From: Chimonanthus salicifolius
Lineage: Eukaryota > Streptophyta > Magnoliopsida > Laurales > Calycanthaceae
Length of the DNA: 64,000 nt
Direction: 5' to 3'
Assembly: GCA_013350335.1 (NCBI GenBank)
Contig: CM023539.1
Coordinates: 44,316,631 to 44,380,630 of the forward strand
The notes under the pieces were generated by a model that saw only the letters and a program-made list of their open reading frames with translations, was not told the DNA's origin and did no database searches. How positions within the stretch are numbered: the stretch's first letter is position 1; each line of letters opens with the position of its first letter. Position numbers and translations under genes: made by a program. Below are positions 43,077 to 61,019 of this stretch, piece by piece.

Positions 43077-44076
43077 TTAATATTTATTTGGGCGGGCCAT
43101 ACAAACACTTGGTTTTTCTGTTTCTACAAACCCAATTTCAAAAAATTGAGTGAAGTTATCATTCTACCCCTCCATGTTATCATTCTACCCCTCCATGTAT
43201 ATTCATCCGAACGAACTGTCAGTTCATTTTCAGTTCGTTCGGATGAATATACTCATCCGACTGAACACATCAGTGTAATTTCAATTCGTTCGAATGAGTG
43301 AATGACGAATGAACAGTTTGGTTCATTCGAATGATTGGCATTTCATTCGAATGAACAGTTTAGTTCATTTGAATGAAATGTCAATCATTCGAATGAACTA
43401 AACTATTCATTCGAATAAAATGTCATATATATGTCAATTTTTTACAAAATTCTTCATTTGAATGAACCGCAAGTTCATTCGAAGGAACTAAAATTATACT
43501 GAGGTGTTCATTCAGATAACTGTATTCATTCGAATGTACTGATAATGAACTGGCAGTTCATTCAGATGAGTTAAAATATAGGAGTAGAATGGTAATTTCA
43601 TCAAAAAAATCAAAAAGAGATATGCAGAGACAGAAAATTCAAATGTCTATAGCTGGTCATTTGAAATTTGCAAAAGTGGAATATTAAAAAGAGGATCTAA
43701 GTGGTGGAGACTTTGAACAGAGCAGTCGTCGTCCTCGTCCCAACGGTCAAGCCAACCTCGTCACCATCAAATAATGATGCTTTCGGTCCTCCTTTTATTA
43801 TTATTTCTTTTTTGGTAGGAATTTTCTTTCAATCATTTTGCCAAGCAGAAGATGTGCATCAATTTAGGCCACAGTCATGGAATCCATCTGTAGCTGAAAG
43901 AGACACAGAACAAGAAATTCAAATTACTATGGGCATATTTGACGTTTGATAAGCTGGGATTTTTATTTTTTTTGTAATAAAAAATTTTGGATTAGAAATA
44001 TCATGGTATACTACTTTTCTAGAAGAGACACATTTTAAGTATATTTTTTGTCATTTAAGTAATAAAAATATCTTTG
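43077..44076. repeat. Duplicated ~1-kb segment, copy 2
   Basis: Counterpart of 39704-40769, with one rather than two copies of the internal hairpin. It includes the second 82-codon frame at 43701-43949. Similarity ends at gataaaat, near 44080. Confidence 0.75.
43701..43949 (+). other. Unassigned 82-codon reading frame, copy 2
   Basis: Same frame as at 40399, with Leu to Val, Leu to Ser and Glu to Asp changes. No recognised family and no supporting signals. Kept only because both copies stay open. Confidence 0.2.
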
Positions 44077-44084
44077 ATAAAATA

Positions 44085-44342
44085 TCTTTGATATATATCG
44101 GTTTTTTTTTTTTTAAATACCGATATTTATGAATATCGGTTGATATTATGACCGATATTTCGGACCGAATATCGGCCGTATATCGGTCGATATTATGACC
44201 GATATTTCAGACCGAATATCGGCCATATCGGTCGATATTCGGTATGTACGGCTGATACTTATCGTATCGGCCGATATTACTCGGCTTAAAAAAACCGATA
44301 TATATCGGCCTATACGATATATATCGACCGATATTTAAACTT
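44085..44342. repeat. TATCGGCCGATA-rich patch at the left edge of unit 3
   Basis: Dense iterations of tatcgg, ccgata and gaatatcggccg fill about 260 bp. The vocabulary matches the hAT-like elements at 2869 and 25492, but no clean termini are visible. It abuts directly the point (about 44348) where similarity with unit 1 begins, so it marks a duplication breakpoint. Confidence 0.7.
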
Positions 44343-44393
44343 TAGGTTTTGTTCACGGAGAACAAACCTTAACTATTAGCCTCCATAAATATT

Positions 44394-44472
44394 TTGACTT
44401 TGACTCTCAATATCTCTGCTACTTAAACAGAGCTACCAGAATTTAAATTAAGATTTGGAAAGCTATATAATA
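44394..44472 (+). promoter_or_regulatory. Putative core promoter with W-box cores
   Basis: TTGAC cores lie at 44394-44398 and 44400-44404, and a TATA-like CTATATAATA at 44463-44472, about 67 bp before the start codon. This is the counterpart of the region before the first A copy. Upstream similarity stops at about 44348, so this copy has lost any more distal elements. Confidence 0.45.
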
Positions 44473-44538
44473 TTGCATTAAGTCCTTTTTTTAATATCCG
44501 ACGCTCAGGCTTTCACCAAAGCAACAAACTGCATAAGC

Positions 44539-47500
44539 ATGAGCTATGCGATTGCTCTTGTTTCATCTTTCATTTCTTTTCTCTGCTTCTTCCTCTGTTG
44601 CACTGCCATTGATACCCTAACTCCAACCCAACCCATTAAAGATGGCCAAACACTCATTTCAGCAAATAAGTACTTCGAGTTAGGCTTCTTCAGTCCTGGC
44701 CTATCCAAGAACCGCTACATTGGAATATGGTTTCACAACATCTCTACACAAACAGTGGTTTGGGTGGCCAACAGTGAACACCCTGTAACAGATTCTTCTG
44801 GAGTCCTCTCAATAAACAGTGATGGAAATCTCGTAATCTTAGATGGAAGAGGAAGACCTGTCTGGTCATCAATTGCATTTATCATATTGAAAAACACAAC
44901 TGCAACACTCTTGGAATCTGGTAATCTTGTCCTGAGGGAAAGCGGTTCAGATGGCAATAACAATTATCTATGGCAGAGCTTCAACCACCCGACAGACTCG
45001 TTACTTCCAACTATGGAGCTTACTGTCAACCGCCGGACAGGTGAGAAGAAGGATGTAACTTCTTGGAGGAGCAAAGATGATCCTGCACCGGGGAATTATG
45101 TGTTTGGCCTTGAAGCTCAGGTAATCCCTCAGCTTTTTGTATGGAATGGTTCAACTCCTTACTGGCGAAGTGGGCAATGGAATGGGAGGATATTCGTTGG
45201 AATTCCTAACATGTTTAATGCATACATAAATGGCCCTACACTTGTTGAGAAGAATGGGATTGTTTATTTTGCACATTCTTACAACACCGAAGAATATTCA
45301 AGAATTTGGCTTGATTGGAAGGGAATGCTTAGCCAAGAAATCTGGAATGAGAAGACAAAGGAATGGCACTCTACTTGGGTGCACTCACATAACCCATGCC
45401 ATCTGTATAACACATGTGGACCTTTTGGGATTTGCAAAGAGAGGGAATCTTCCATCTGTAGCTGCATGAGAGGCTTCAAGCCCAAGTTTGCCGACGAATG
45501 GAGAAAGGGGAATTGGACAGGAGGCTGTGTGAGAAGAGTTGAGTTGAACTGTGATGGACATGGCAGTGGGCCTGCTGATAAAGCGGGGAGGGGAGATGGC
45601 TTTTTGAAGTTTGAAGGAGTGAAAATGCCAGATTTTGTAGGTTTGGTACACAATGTGGACGCTGATATGTGTGAAGATGAGTGTCTAAATAACTGTTCTT
45701 GTGTTGCATATGCACATGTTCGTGGAATCGGGTGCATGATATGGAGTGGAGATTTGATAGATATTCAAGAGTTTGTCGATGGTGGAGAGGATCTTCATAT
45801 ACGTCTTGCAGATTCTGAACTGGGTAAGGTGGTGATCGATATCTTCTTTATTCTGCTAATTTATTTGGTACTATGTTTTGTATGCAACAACCTAAAGGCT
45901 GTGCCTTTGAATTGAATTTGATTTCAACCACTCATAATTATGTCAACTCAATGGCATACCGTCGGGGATTTGATGCTAATAGGAATGCCCTCAAGCATCC
46001 CTATAAACAACTCTGGGTATTGTAGTCACTTCAAAAACTTGCTTCATGGATTAATTTTGACCCCGAGGCATGATTGAAATCTTTTTTTTTTTGCTGCACT
46101 CTAAAATCAATCTCTTGATTTTAATGAGCAGCACAGAAATTCTGTAACTTTTTGCATTTGCTTCATGTTTGAGCTCTTTGCATTCTCTTTTAATTTATGA
46201 AAAGTCATTTTTGTTTGTTGAGTTTGAGAATCCAATATTATGTCCATTTCAGGTAGAAAAGGAAGTGTGAAGCCACTCATCATTGCATCTTCGGTTTTTG
46301 GTGCAGTGATCATGGCCTGCTGTGCATTCATTATTTGCAGAAGGATGGCTAGAAAAAGAGGTGAACACTATCCTTACAAATTGCAAAATCTTCTGTAATA
46401 TACTAAAGAATTCTCTATACTTGAATCTAGAAACAGGAGATCAGAGGAAGTAACCAGAAATATTATTATTTGATATAGAGAATTCAAGAGACTCTTCAGA
46501 TGTGAGTATGCTGCATGATGGTAGGAAGCAGTCAAATGGCCTGAAGTTTCCCATGTTTGACTTTAATCAAATTGTAGCTGCAACAAGAAACTTTGATCAG
46601 ACAAATAAGATTGGAGAAGGAGGTTTTGGACCAGTTTATAAGGTATATTTTGCATTTGTACGCTAGCTGCACATTTTAAGAATACTACATCGAGGGTAAT
46701 TCTAAATTTTCAATAATGTCTCCAGGGCTTGCTGCCAGAGGGGCAAGAAGTAGCAGTGAAAAGACTATCAAAATTCTCTGGACAAGGCTTGGAGGAGTTT
46801 AAGAATGAAATTATGCTGATTTCTGAACTCCAACACAGAAATCTAGTTCGTCTTTTGGGTTGTTGCATTGAAGGAGATGAAAAACTTTTGGTGTATGAAT
46901 ACATGCCTAACAAAAGCTTGGATGCTTTTCTGTTTGGTTAGCTTCCTACATAATTACATTTTTCTTATTAAAATCTATGGAAGATAATCTTGGAAGTCAT
47001 TAATTGAAAGACTTGAGTTAGATTATGAGTTTTCTTAAAAGAACCAGTCTTCTTGTTTATCAAAAGAAAGATGAATCTTTACCTAAGATTTAATTTCCTA
47101 TGCGAGAAATTGGTTAATGAGGAAACTTGATTCTTTGGATTACACTTCATGTCTTCATTCAATGTTAAAGTCGTTTGATTTTGTTACCATTTTTTCTCTT
47201 CTAGATCCAAAGCGGAAAGTGATGTTAGATTGGGGAAGACGTTTTCACATTGTTGGAGAGATAGCTCGAGGGATTCTCTATCTTCATAGGGATTCAAGGT
47301 TAAGAATAATTCATCGGGACCTGAAAGCAAGTAACATTCTGCTTGATGCTGAACTAAATCCCAAAATTTCAGACTTTGGCATGGCAAGGATTTTTGGACA
47401 CAATCAAATTCTAGCAAGGACCAATAGAGTAGTTGGGACATAGTAAGTTTCCTTGAATGTTATCATTTCATATCTGTTCTAGGGGCAAAACTACAAAATG

Positions 47501-48584
47501 CTTAGGCATCGTTGTCGCACGGGCATAAGAGCTCCATGTGGAGCCTAGTTTATGATAAATCTATGCTGTTAAAATTATTTTTTTACTTTCTAAAACTTAT
47601 ATCCAACCTTTAATAATTTCCATTTAATGTATCCTCACCGCTAGATTAGTTATGATAGGTCAAAATATTTATCCAACAATTCCTTCTTAATTAAAACTTA
47701 AGGGCAGACATGATTCTATAAGTCCATTTTTTATAGTACGATAGCTCCCATGATAATCTATGCATCTATGATCTGTTTATCATCAAATGGGACCAACCAT
47801 CTGAGTGGCCCATCAGAACACCTGAGTTTTTCAGCGCGGGTGTCTCCAGACCTGCCCTTGTTCTAATGAAGTAACAAATGTCTACAGTAATCATTCCTTA
47901 CAAATGAAAACCTCCTGTTGGTTCACATGCCTATTTACAGCAAATGGTTTCTTCAAATTACTTTTGCAGTCATTATTCATGCGCTAACTTTAACAATCAA
48001 ATACAGTGGATATATGTCTCCCGAGTATGCAATGGGAGGACGATTTTCTGAAAAATCTGATGTCTTCAGTTTTGGGGTGCTGCTGTTGGAGATTGTGAGC
48101 GGAAAGAGAAGCACTGGATTTTATGAGCCTGAACACTCTTCAAGCTTATTGGGATGTGTAAGTGCATCAAAATGTTTTTCAGTTCTAATTTGGTGTGGCC
48201 GAAGAGTTTAGCTTGTTTCGAGAAGAATATGAATGATTCTATTTCTTGATTGGAATAATCATCTAATTGTTTCAGGTATGGAGATTATGGAATGAAGGCA
48301 ATCTATTGAAAATCATTGATCATGCATTGGGTGACTCATTTTCTGAAGCAGAAGTTCAAAGGTGCATTCATGTGGCACTTTTATGTGTGCAAGAATCCGC
48401 AGCTGACAGACCCACCATGTTATCAGTAATTTTCATGCTAGGTAGTGATACTGCAACACTTCCTATTCCAAAACAACCGGCATTTACTGAAAGTAGTAGT
48501 GCTGCAGAAACAGATTTACTTCGAAAGAACAGAGAAATATGTTCAGTAAATGAAGTTACTACTACAATGCTCCATGGTCGGTAG
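44539..48584 (+). pseudogene. G-type lectin S-receptor-like kinase, lineage A copy 2 (one nonsense codon)
   Basis: Exons: 44539-45823, 46253-46360, 46431-46642, 46726-46936, 47205-47442, 48007-48157 and 48276-48584. The total is 2514 bp and the frame is preserved throughout, except for TAA at 46451-46453 where the other A copy has GAA. The full design is 837 aa: signal peptide (1 to about 23), B-lectin (VVWVANSEHP), S-locus glycoprotein, EGF-like cysteines, PAN (CLNNCSCVAYAH), membrane span (about 436-457, ending CRRMARKR), and a kinase with [10 protein letters not shown] lysine, [17 protein letters not shown] and a tail ending in LHGR. As read, translation stops after 471 residues, 14 past the span, leaving a membrane-anchored ectodomain without kinase. 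Nonsense-mediated decay is likely, since introns follow. A possible rescuing splice site is described in the findings. Confidence 0.9.
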
Positions 48585-50010
48585 TTGTGAGAGCCATCGC
48601 ATGCATTCACCAATCTCAGATATTAGAGAGACACCGATGGTTCACAAACCAATGTGAACTACTAGTTTTGAGCAAATTTTGTACAAAATTCAACTCAACT
48701 GAGCAAAGGTATTTTTATTTTGTCGTTAAGAGGCCTGTGTGTGGACATTTGACATTATCTGAGAAATGCCAATGGTTAATGTCATGGTTATGAATAAGAA
48801 TTTGTATAAGCTTTAATTCAAGTATATGCAACGAATGACAATGTGCATGTTTTCCAACTAGCCATGCATGTACTAATCTGAACTCACGATTTATTTGTTG
48901 GCAAGCATTGAAACAATACACAGAAGCATATTTAACTAGTTCTACTTGATCAAACTTTGATGACAAAAATAAATGGAGGTTTGTGGTATTGTTAAGTGCC
49001 TTCTTCCAATTGGGAATTTTTTGTGTGTAAAAAGAAATTCCAGGATGTAATTTAGGTGATAATCAAGTAGAATAAACTCGGAATAAGCCCAACATGTCCG
49101 AAAATATTCTGTAATCTGCTGTAAGCAGAATTTTAAGCACTTCAAAACCAGGTACCTTGTGCCTGTAGTATTCATAGCTTCCCTCATTTTGTTTATAGAA
49201 CCTTTAGATTGATCCAGTAGAGTCCACATTAGACATGTTAGTTTCACTTAAGCTTGTTCTTTTCCTCTAGTATTAGCCAAAATACTGGGCTTTTGAAAAC
49301 CAAATATACATGATATCCTGCATATAAAATCCAGGGTGTTGCAATATCTTTAGAACATTGAGAATATTTGTTACAGTAATTACTGGAAGCTAGAAATTCT
49401 GTCTCTCTCTCTCAGAAAATCTTTCTGCAATTCAAATACTAATTTAACCTTTAAAAAGGATTTTGAATAGGTTGCTTAGTGTTTTGCACTGAACCATCCA
49501 TGGGAAGGACTGCTGTCTCCATCAGTGTCATCATTCTCAAGCCAATTGTTTAAGTGAAAGTCTCATAAACAACATTTCGAAGAAAAATAGTAGAATAAAT
49601 CTAATCAAGTGTTCATTTACTGATTCAAATTTTGTTTAGACTTCAGACTGGTTGGATATCCGGAGTCTCCACTTGGTTTCATATCAACCTATGTTGACAT
49701 GAACAAGTCCAATCTTTTGATTTTTTTGGGCAATGTCACTAAAGTGTAAATCTACTAATTAGAAGAAGAGAGTGTTCAGATCAGTTTGAATTGAGAATTA
49801 AGCATATCAGTGTTTGGCTACCATATAAAAAATGCATGAACGTAAATCCAACTCAATCATTGAACTGGTCCAAAATGCTAATCAGAATTTAAAGTAATCA
49901 AGTGAAGCTGAAATATTAATAATGTAGTCGCCACTGCATTAAATGGGTCAATAAAAAATTGGACATTTGAAATTGACCCAATTATTAGTCCTAATGAAAT
50001 TGTCAAAATC
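48585..50010. other. Convergent intergenic region of unit 3, left part
   Basis: Matches 9383-10015 up to about 49217. From 49218 to 50536 unit 3 carries extra sequence absent from unit 1. Its first ~790 bp have no recognisable features and could be either an insertion here or a deletion in unit 1. Confidence 0.6.
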
Positions 50011-50527
50011 ATGGTCGTTAAAATCTTACGATACACGATTCGTATCTTACGATTTATACGATATAATAAGAGGAACGATTTGTATCAATCAACAAATCTT
50101 ACGATTCGTATAAATAATAGAATTATGGGACTATTAGGAGTGTGAAAGCATGAAATATTTTGTTTTAATGGTTTTTAAGGCTTGAGTTGATGAACATTTA
50201 AGACCTTTCAATTTTTTGAGGTTTTTTTAGTTCATTATTGATTTTTCACAGTATAGTTGGATTATATACTGCTCTTATACTTTTGGGAGTTAGAACATTA
50301 AAATTTAAGCTCCAATGAACTAATTATATAGCATTCACTTAATATTGAAAGAAAGTTGGAGAATTATTCATGTTATTACATTTTAGATATATTTTATGTT
50401 ATTTCATATATTAAATATTTTTTAGGGAAAACACTTATGAATCTTACGATTCTACGATTTACGATACACGATTTGCGATTCAAGATGTATTAACGATTTA
50501 CGATACGATTCGATTTTAACAACATTG
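50011..50527. mobile_element. TIR element with cgattcgtatcg words
   Basis: The left end atggtcgttaaaatcttacg and the right end (inverted: ccaatgttgttaaaatcg) share GTTAAAATC. The nonamer gtcaaaatc flanks it on both sides (50002-50010 and 50528-50536), an exact 9-bp target duplication of the Mutator type. Subterminal parts repeat cgattcgta and tacgat words (50025-50115 and 50438-50515). About 517 bp, non-coding. Confidence 0.65.
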
Positions 50528-50536
50528 GTCAAAATC

Positions 50537-52537
50537 TTCAAATCTAATATTACATAGTATATTTTTAGGTGATTTAAGAAATTATGCGCCAACCGTGCAT
50601 GCTAAGTTCTTGTTCTCATCTAATGCAACTTAAGTTTCTTAAAACCCTTGTCTGATGGGCCACTTAGTCAGCTGGGATAATGTCAGTAACAGACCGTGAG
50701 AAATGCTCCTGTGTAAAACATCATCTTATTTTCTCTCCCACGTGTAGGGTCGTGGCTTGAGAGACTTTTTTGAATGAAAAGAGCCCCAATCCTACCTATC
50801 TGGGTTGGCTTTTCGAGTTCTAAATCTCCGTTTGAACCTATCATACGAGCCTCTACTTGTAGCAATAAATCTATTACACAGTGGTAAGTCAATTGCAATT
50901 TTCTAAGTTGGATTTTGCCTCACATACACGACTGTTCTCCTAACCTCCTACTTAGTTGAGTACAGTTATATGGATAATCATATGATTGTGATATGAGATT
51001 TTCTTTTATCATAGAAATTGTCATTAAAAATTATCAAAATCCCCAAAAAGTACAACCTGCATTGGAAAATAGAGCGTATTAAAATCCATGGAATATGTCT
51101 GGCAGCACCAAAGGAAATGAAGTGCATAAAATGTAGCTAATTCAACAATCAAATCAATTTTCGCATAGAAACAGATTTCCTCAGAATTTCACAAGTGGAA
51201 AATGGACGTTAAGTCTGCAGAAACAAGTCCTGTAGCTATTTGAAATATTTGGAAGGCATTCTAGCTGAGTAACGGATCAAACCACAATACAACGATTTAC
51301 ATAGTTCCCTTTCGGTACGTCAATGGGTTCAAACACCGTTCCACTATGCTCAAAAGAAAAAAAATAATCAAAGAAGAGATGGCTCTCTCTCTCTTTACAA
51401 TTTTTGCTCACACCTCTCTCTATAGAAAACAACATTATATACTGCCCTGATTCCTGATTAGGGTACATAAGGTGCAATGTGATGATCAGGCTCCACAGAA
51501 CCTAACAGATCCCACTCCTGAAATGCTCAATTTGGAGTCCAAGGGAGTTCTCTCATTCTTCTCTCTTCGAATTAGTTACAGCCATATTCCCTTTTGCTTG
51601 TGGACATGGCATCTCACAGAACCACGTTAAATTTTGTCTCTTCTTCGCAATATGTACATGATTTGAATTTTATTTTCTTTCAGATTGAACCTTTCTTCAC
51701 ATCACAACAAGTAAAACCTAGCTAAATATTTCAAGGAAGAAGATGAGACTGAATGCAGAAGTAGGTGGCTAGCTAGACCCGTGAAACTGTTGCAGGCAGG
51801 TTTCTCACCTGTTGGTTGGTCGAACCAAGACTGTTTCTCAGCTCCAAGTAGTTTAGTTGTTCGTTTTACATAGGAATTTCTGAAAAAGTGGTCCATTTAA
51901 AGGCTGGTCCAAAATCCTAAAGAACGATGTACCATAGGCATGTCTCGAGTATTGAAGTGACCTACACTGCCTCAAAGTTAGGACATGTATTGGAGGATCC
52001 TTCCACCATTCTTTTGATCAGGAAATCACATATGTGTTCCACCATTTTTATCGATTCCTCTCACCATGATCTCCCATGTTGAACTTATTCAGCTTACATT
52101 ATGAACATGGCCCAATCTTGATGGATCTAGTCTATATAAATACTACAAAAAATGTTGTTAAATGTAGCATTTCGAGCATTTGATATCAGTTCACTGAATC
52201 ATTTCTTGAAAACAGTAATAACTATCATTGGACACCATCGGAAATAAGTCTATGCAATTAAATACAGACAAGCCCTCAAGTAAGATTACAGATTAATGAA
52301 ATTGTAAAAAAAATGATGGCCATACATCTCTATGATATGCACATGATTAAAAATTACATTGTCAAGAAAAAGGAAACCAGTTAATTAAATCTGTAACCTC
52401 ATATATACGGCTCCAATCACCTCGTGGAGAAGATCTTACCAGAATAGGTCTGAGCCAAAAAAAAAAAACCCAGCTCTTAAGTCACATTCAGCCACACTTT
52501 TCAGATCCCTAAATCTCTTTGGTGGAAAAAAAATATG
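50537..52537. other. Convergent intergenic region of unit 3, right part
   Basis: Near-copy of 10027-12063. No gene is supported. A short open frame on the minus strand (51896-51702) also exists in the other B flanks, but only because the DNA is duplicated. Confidence 0.65.
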
Positions 52538-57640
<5,103 letters not shown>

Positions 57641-58239
57641 GAAACAAGCATAGAAATCAGGGCTCCCATTAATTACTTTGCCTGCTATGATCAAACACTC
57701 AAGAGATCATGGCTACTGAAACAAGTCCAAAGTCAAAACTAACGGAACACAATTTCTGAAACGTGTGGAAAGAATATGCACATCTGAAGACATCCTCTTT
57801 TGACTTGATTCCAACTTGGGATAAAACACACAAATGTGTCTTTATCGGGCCATGGACTGTCCGACACGCCTGTAGGGCCGGGTCGGGCCGGACAGGATAT
57901 TAGGTTAATTGACCATTGTTATTGTGCCGGGCCACCGACTTCCGATTAAGTTATCGGTCCGGGCCGGATCCTGTCTGGTCGGGCCGGGACTTGGGTCCGT
58001 TTACAGTCTATTATTATTATTATTATTTTATTTATAAATAAATGACCCAAGAAAGAAAGTTCAACTAAGGATCTTTTGGAAGAGAGATTCTCCCATTATT
58101 TCAGCTTTTTGAAGTATCTTTGAGGTTAAAAGAGCCAATTAAATGGTCCCTTTAATATTCAAAATATATTTTATTATATTATATAATATTTTTGGATGTA
58201 CACTTAAAAAAATCCTCATTTAAAAGCTGAATCTGCCCA
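57641..58239. other. Upstream flank of B3 with the empty site of the 17376 element
   Basis: Reads through the target site uninterrupted (tgtgtctttatcgggccatg, about 57834), then a cgggccgg-rich patch and a TTA microsatellite, as upstream of B2. The promoter of the 7-bp-deleted gene should lie here. Confidence 0.65.
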
Positions 58240-58935
58240 CTCTATTGATAATTCTTACCTCTTCGATGGTAAATATCTTGTAATCCACTCCACTGAATAA
58301 TTCCAAGAGGATATCTCAATTGATTTGGGAGCAAGATCTTTAGAGGGAGGTCTTGGATTCAAATTATGAGAGTCTTAATGAAGAATCACTTCCTACGAGA
58401 ATAAGTATAGAGTAAAGTCTCATCGACTTATTCGGTGTATGCCGATAGAGAGTTTTCACACTCCAGAGAACTAGTCAAGTGCGACGTCTGAACACTTCTG
58501 GGCTTAAAAAAAAAAATCCACTCCACTTAATGCAGTTGCATAGTTATTGATTTTATTATGTTTTGATTGAAATGAAAAGGGATCATGCCCCAACTCTATT
58601 GATAATTCTTGCCTTTTCGATAATAAGTATCATGTAATCCACTCTAGTGAATAATCTCAAAGGGTTATCCCAATTGGTTTGGGAGTAAGATCTCTAGAGG
58701 GAGGTCTTGGGTTCAAACTAATGAAGGGTCACTTCCTACGAGAATACGTATAGAGTAAGGTCCCATCGACTTATCTAATGTGTGCGGATAGGGGGTTTTC
58801 ACACTCCAGAGGACTAATCAAGTGCAACGTCTGGATATCTCCGGACCTAAAGAAAAAAATTCCACTCCACTTAATGCAGTTGCGTAGTTATTGATTTTAT
58901 TATGTTTTGATTGAAATGAAAAAGGATCATGCCCG
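58240..58935 (+). repeat. Tandem pair of ~354-bp SINE-like units
   Basis: Units start at about 58240 and 58594, each with the tRNA-like gggaggtcttggrttcaaa block. Counterpart of 33404-34101. Confidence 0.6.
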
Positions 58936-60528
58936 TAACAAAGTAGTCACATGTAAACCCTTTCAGTCAATTTTAGAAGTGAACCAAATCGGTCCATTAT
59001 GACACAAAAAATGCAATTATTTTTCTATCTTATTTTTAATTTTATCATTTCTTCATAATCTACTTTCAAATAGTAAATTATTTCTCAATTTCCTTATTTT
59101 TATATATTTTTCTATTTTATTATTTTCTATTCTGTTATTTTAGTTTTCTTTTTAAAAAAATTCTTATATGATTTGACAATTTTAAAAAATTTCATAATTC
59201 CAAATTGAGTGAAATATCAAAACATTCTGTTTGAGAAGTAAAAAAAAAAAAAATTGAAATACCAAAAATGTACCGTTTTAAAGAGATGATTGAGACATGC
59301 AATCTAGTCTCTTTCTGCACTTTCAATGTGAAACTCATTGGCAGCCCCAACAATTCTCCCTTAAATGAGGCCAACCATCTGTCTGCTTGGAGATCTCCTG
59401 AGTCCACGTGAGCTGGCCTTAGACTTTGTTTTGATACCACTTGATAGGACCTCAGTATCAGTCTAGAAGACTAATTTATTAGGTGAAGTGATCTAAATTT
59501 TTTATAAATCCTTAAATCTCTCTCTACACTTTCAATATTTGACTCATTTACAACCCTTGATGCTTAATCAAGCGTCATAACCCTTTAACCATGAACATCA
59601 TTCATTCTAAGGATCATGTTCTTCCGTATTCTCTTTCGTATGCAAAATTCTGAATTTATTCATCTAAACATAACCGATTATACATGAACAATGATTACCC
59701 ACACCCTGGACCACACCTCAAATTGTGTGTACCTTTAAATAGGGTCCACTAAGGAGACATGGATCGTCTTGATTCATTGAAGCAATATCTTTTGAGGGCC
59801 CAAAATTTTTATCACTTCTAATCTAAATACGGATGCGATTTTAATTCAATGGCAAAATCCTCCCGTAGTTGGGTCAAATTGAGTAGGGATCTAAATCAAG
59901 GAAATGGATGAGTGTTATGGACTTGGTTGGAACTCAGTCCAAATACTCCCACTCAGGAGTCGAAAAATCGGTCTAGACGATATATTTTCTCTCCTCAATA
60001 TTTAAAAAAAAAAAAATCTCAGTGGCTTTTTTTAAAAAAAAATTCATTTAAAAAATAAAAAAGCTATTTTTAAAAAAATTAAAAAAATATAAATATCGAC
60101 CGAAGTATCTACTGGGACTACAATTGAATTTTTTTTTTTTTTATACCCATGCTCCCACTAGAAAGAAAAGTAACCTAGGCCCATCACTGGACTGCTTAAT
60201 TATGAACTTAAATGTAGGCCCATGCATGACTTCTATTTGCTGGGCTAAGAAAATTTGGATGGACCCTTTGCTGGAAAACATCAATAGATTGACTGAAGCT
60301 TAAGAACTAAGAAGCATAATTGCCATGAGTGGAGCTCTTACTTCAGCAGTTCAGTCCATTTCCAATGCATTTGTTGCTGATGGCCCAAAGGAAGATAGGA
60401 TTACTTCACCACTGCCAAATCTGACCAGCCAATCAATTTATTTGTCAAAGAAAGAATTCACTCCTAGAAATTAGAATCGATGGTGGATATTACAAAGAAA
60501 ATTTTCTTATTGGTAAATAACTAAAATT
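58936..60528. other. AT-rich flank with a decayed TRIM, unit 3
   Basis: Counterpart of 34102-35710, including the decayed TRIM (about 59285-59562: gcagccccaaca, gataccacttga). No gene is supported. Confidence 0.6.
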
Positions 60529-60878
60529 TTGTTGTTCTAATCTTAAAGAGGTGAATTCAAATTTTTTGATTGATTTATTTATTTATTTCATAGAAATTTG
60601 TCAAATTTAATTATGAGTATCAAATGTAAATAAATAAAAAATGATGATAATTTTTAAAAGTTATACTCCCTCTCTCCTATTTTAGTTGTCCCATTTTAAA
60701 ATTATGTTGTTCTAATCTTAAAGAGGTGAATTCAAATTTTATGATTTATTTATTTATTTATTTCATAGAAATTTGTCAAATTTAATTATGAGTATCAAAT
60801 GTAAATAAATAAAAAATGATGATAATTTTTAAAAGTTATACTCCCTCTCTCCCATTTTAGTTGTCCCATTTTAAAATT
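60529..60878. repeat. 175-bp tandem array, two units
   Basis: Units start at 60529 and 60704 and correspond to the seven-unit array at 35711-36935. The first unit differs slightly (attttttgattgattt), as does the start of the second. Confidence 0.93.
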
Positions 60879-61019
60879 TTAAATTTTTTAAGGAAGGGTT
60901 CTGAGAATATTTATGAAATTCTCTACAATATCCTTTAACTCTTCCAAAATGCATATGAGATAACTATTTTGGAACAGTCTCAAAATGCATATAAGACAAT
61001 TAAATTGGGACAGATAGAG
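60841..61019. mobile_element. Stowaway-like MITE, unit 3 copy
   Basis: Counterpart of 36898-37076, with CTCCCTCTCTCC and ggacagatagag ends and TA on both sides. Confidence 0.75.

Noticed and set aside
45279..45737. A 152-aa antisense frame across exon 1 of A2, and similar antisense frames in A1 and the B genes
   Set aside because: Shadow of a strongly coding exon. Composition is rich in His, Ser and Pro from the reverse of the lectin/PAN coding sequence, with no independent signals.
57641..57694. An upstream TTG extension of the B3 reading frame
   Set aside because: Plant nuclear genes seldom use TTG. The ATG at 57640 is homologous to that of B1 and is followed by a signal peptide.
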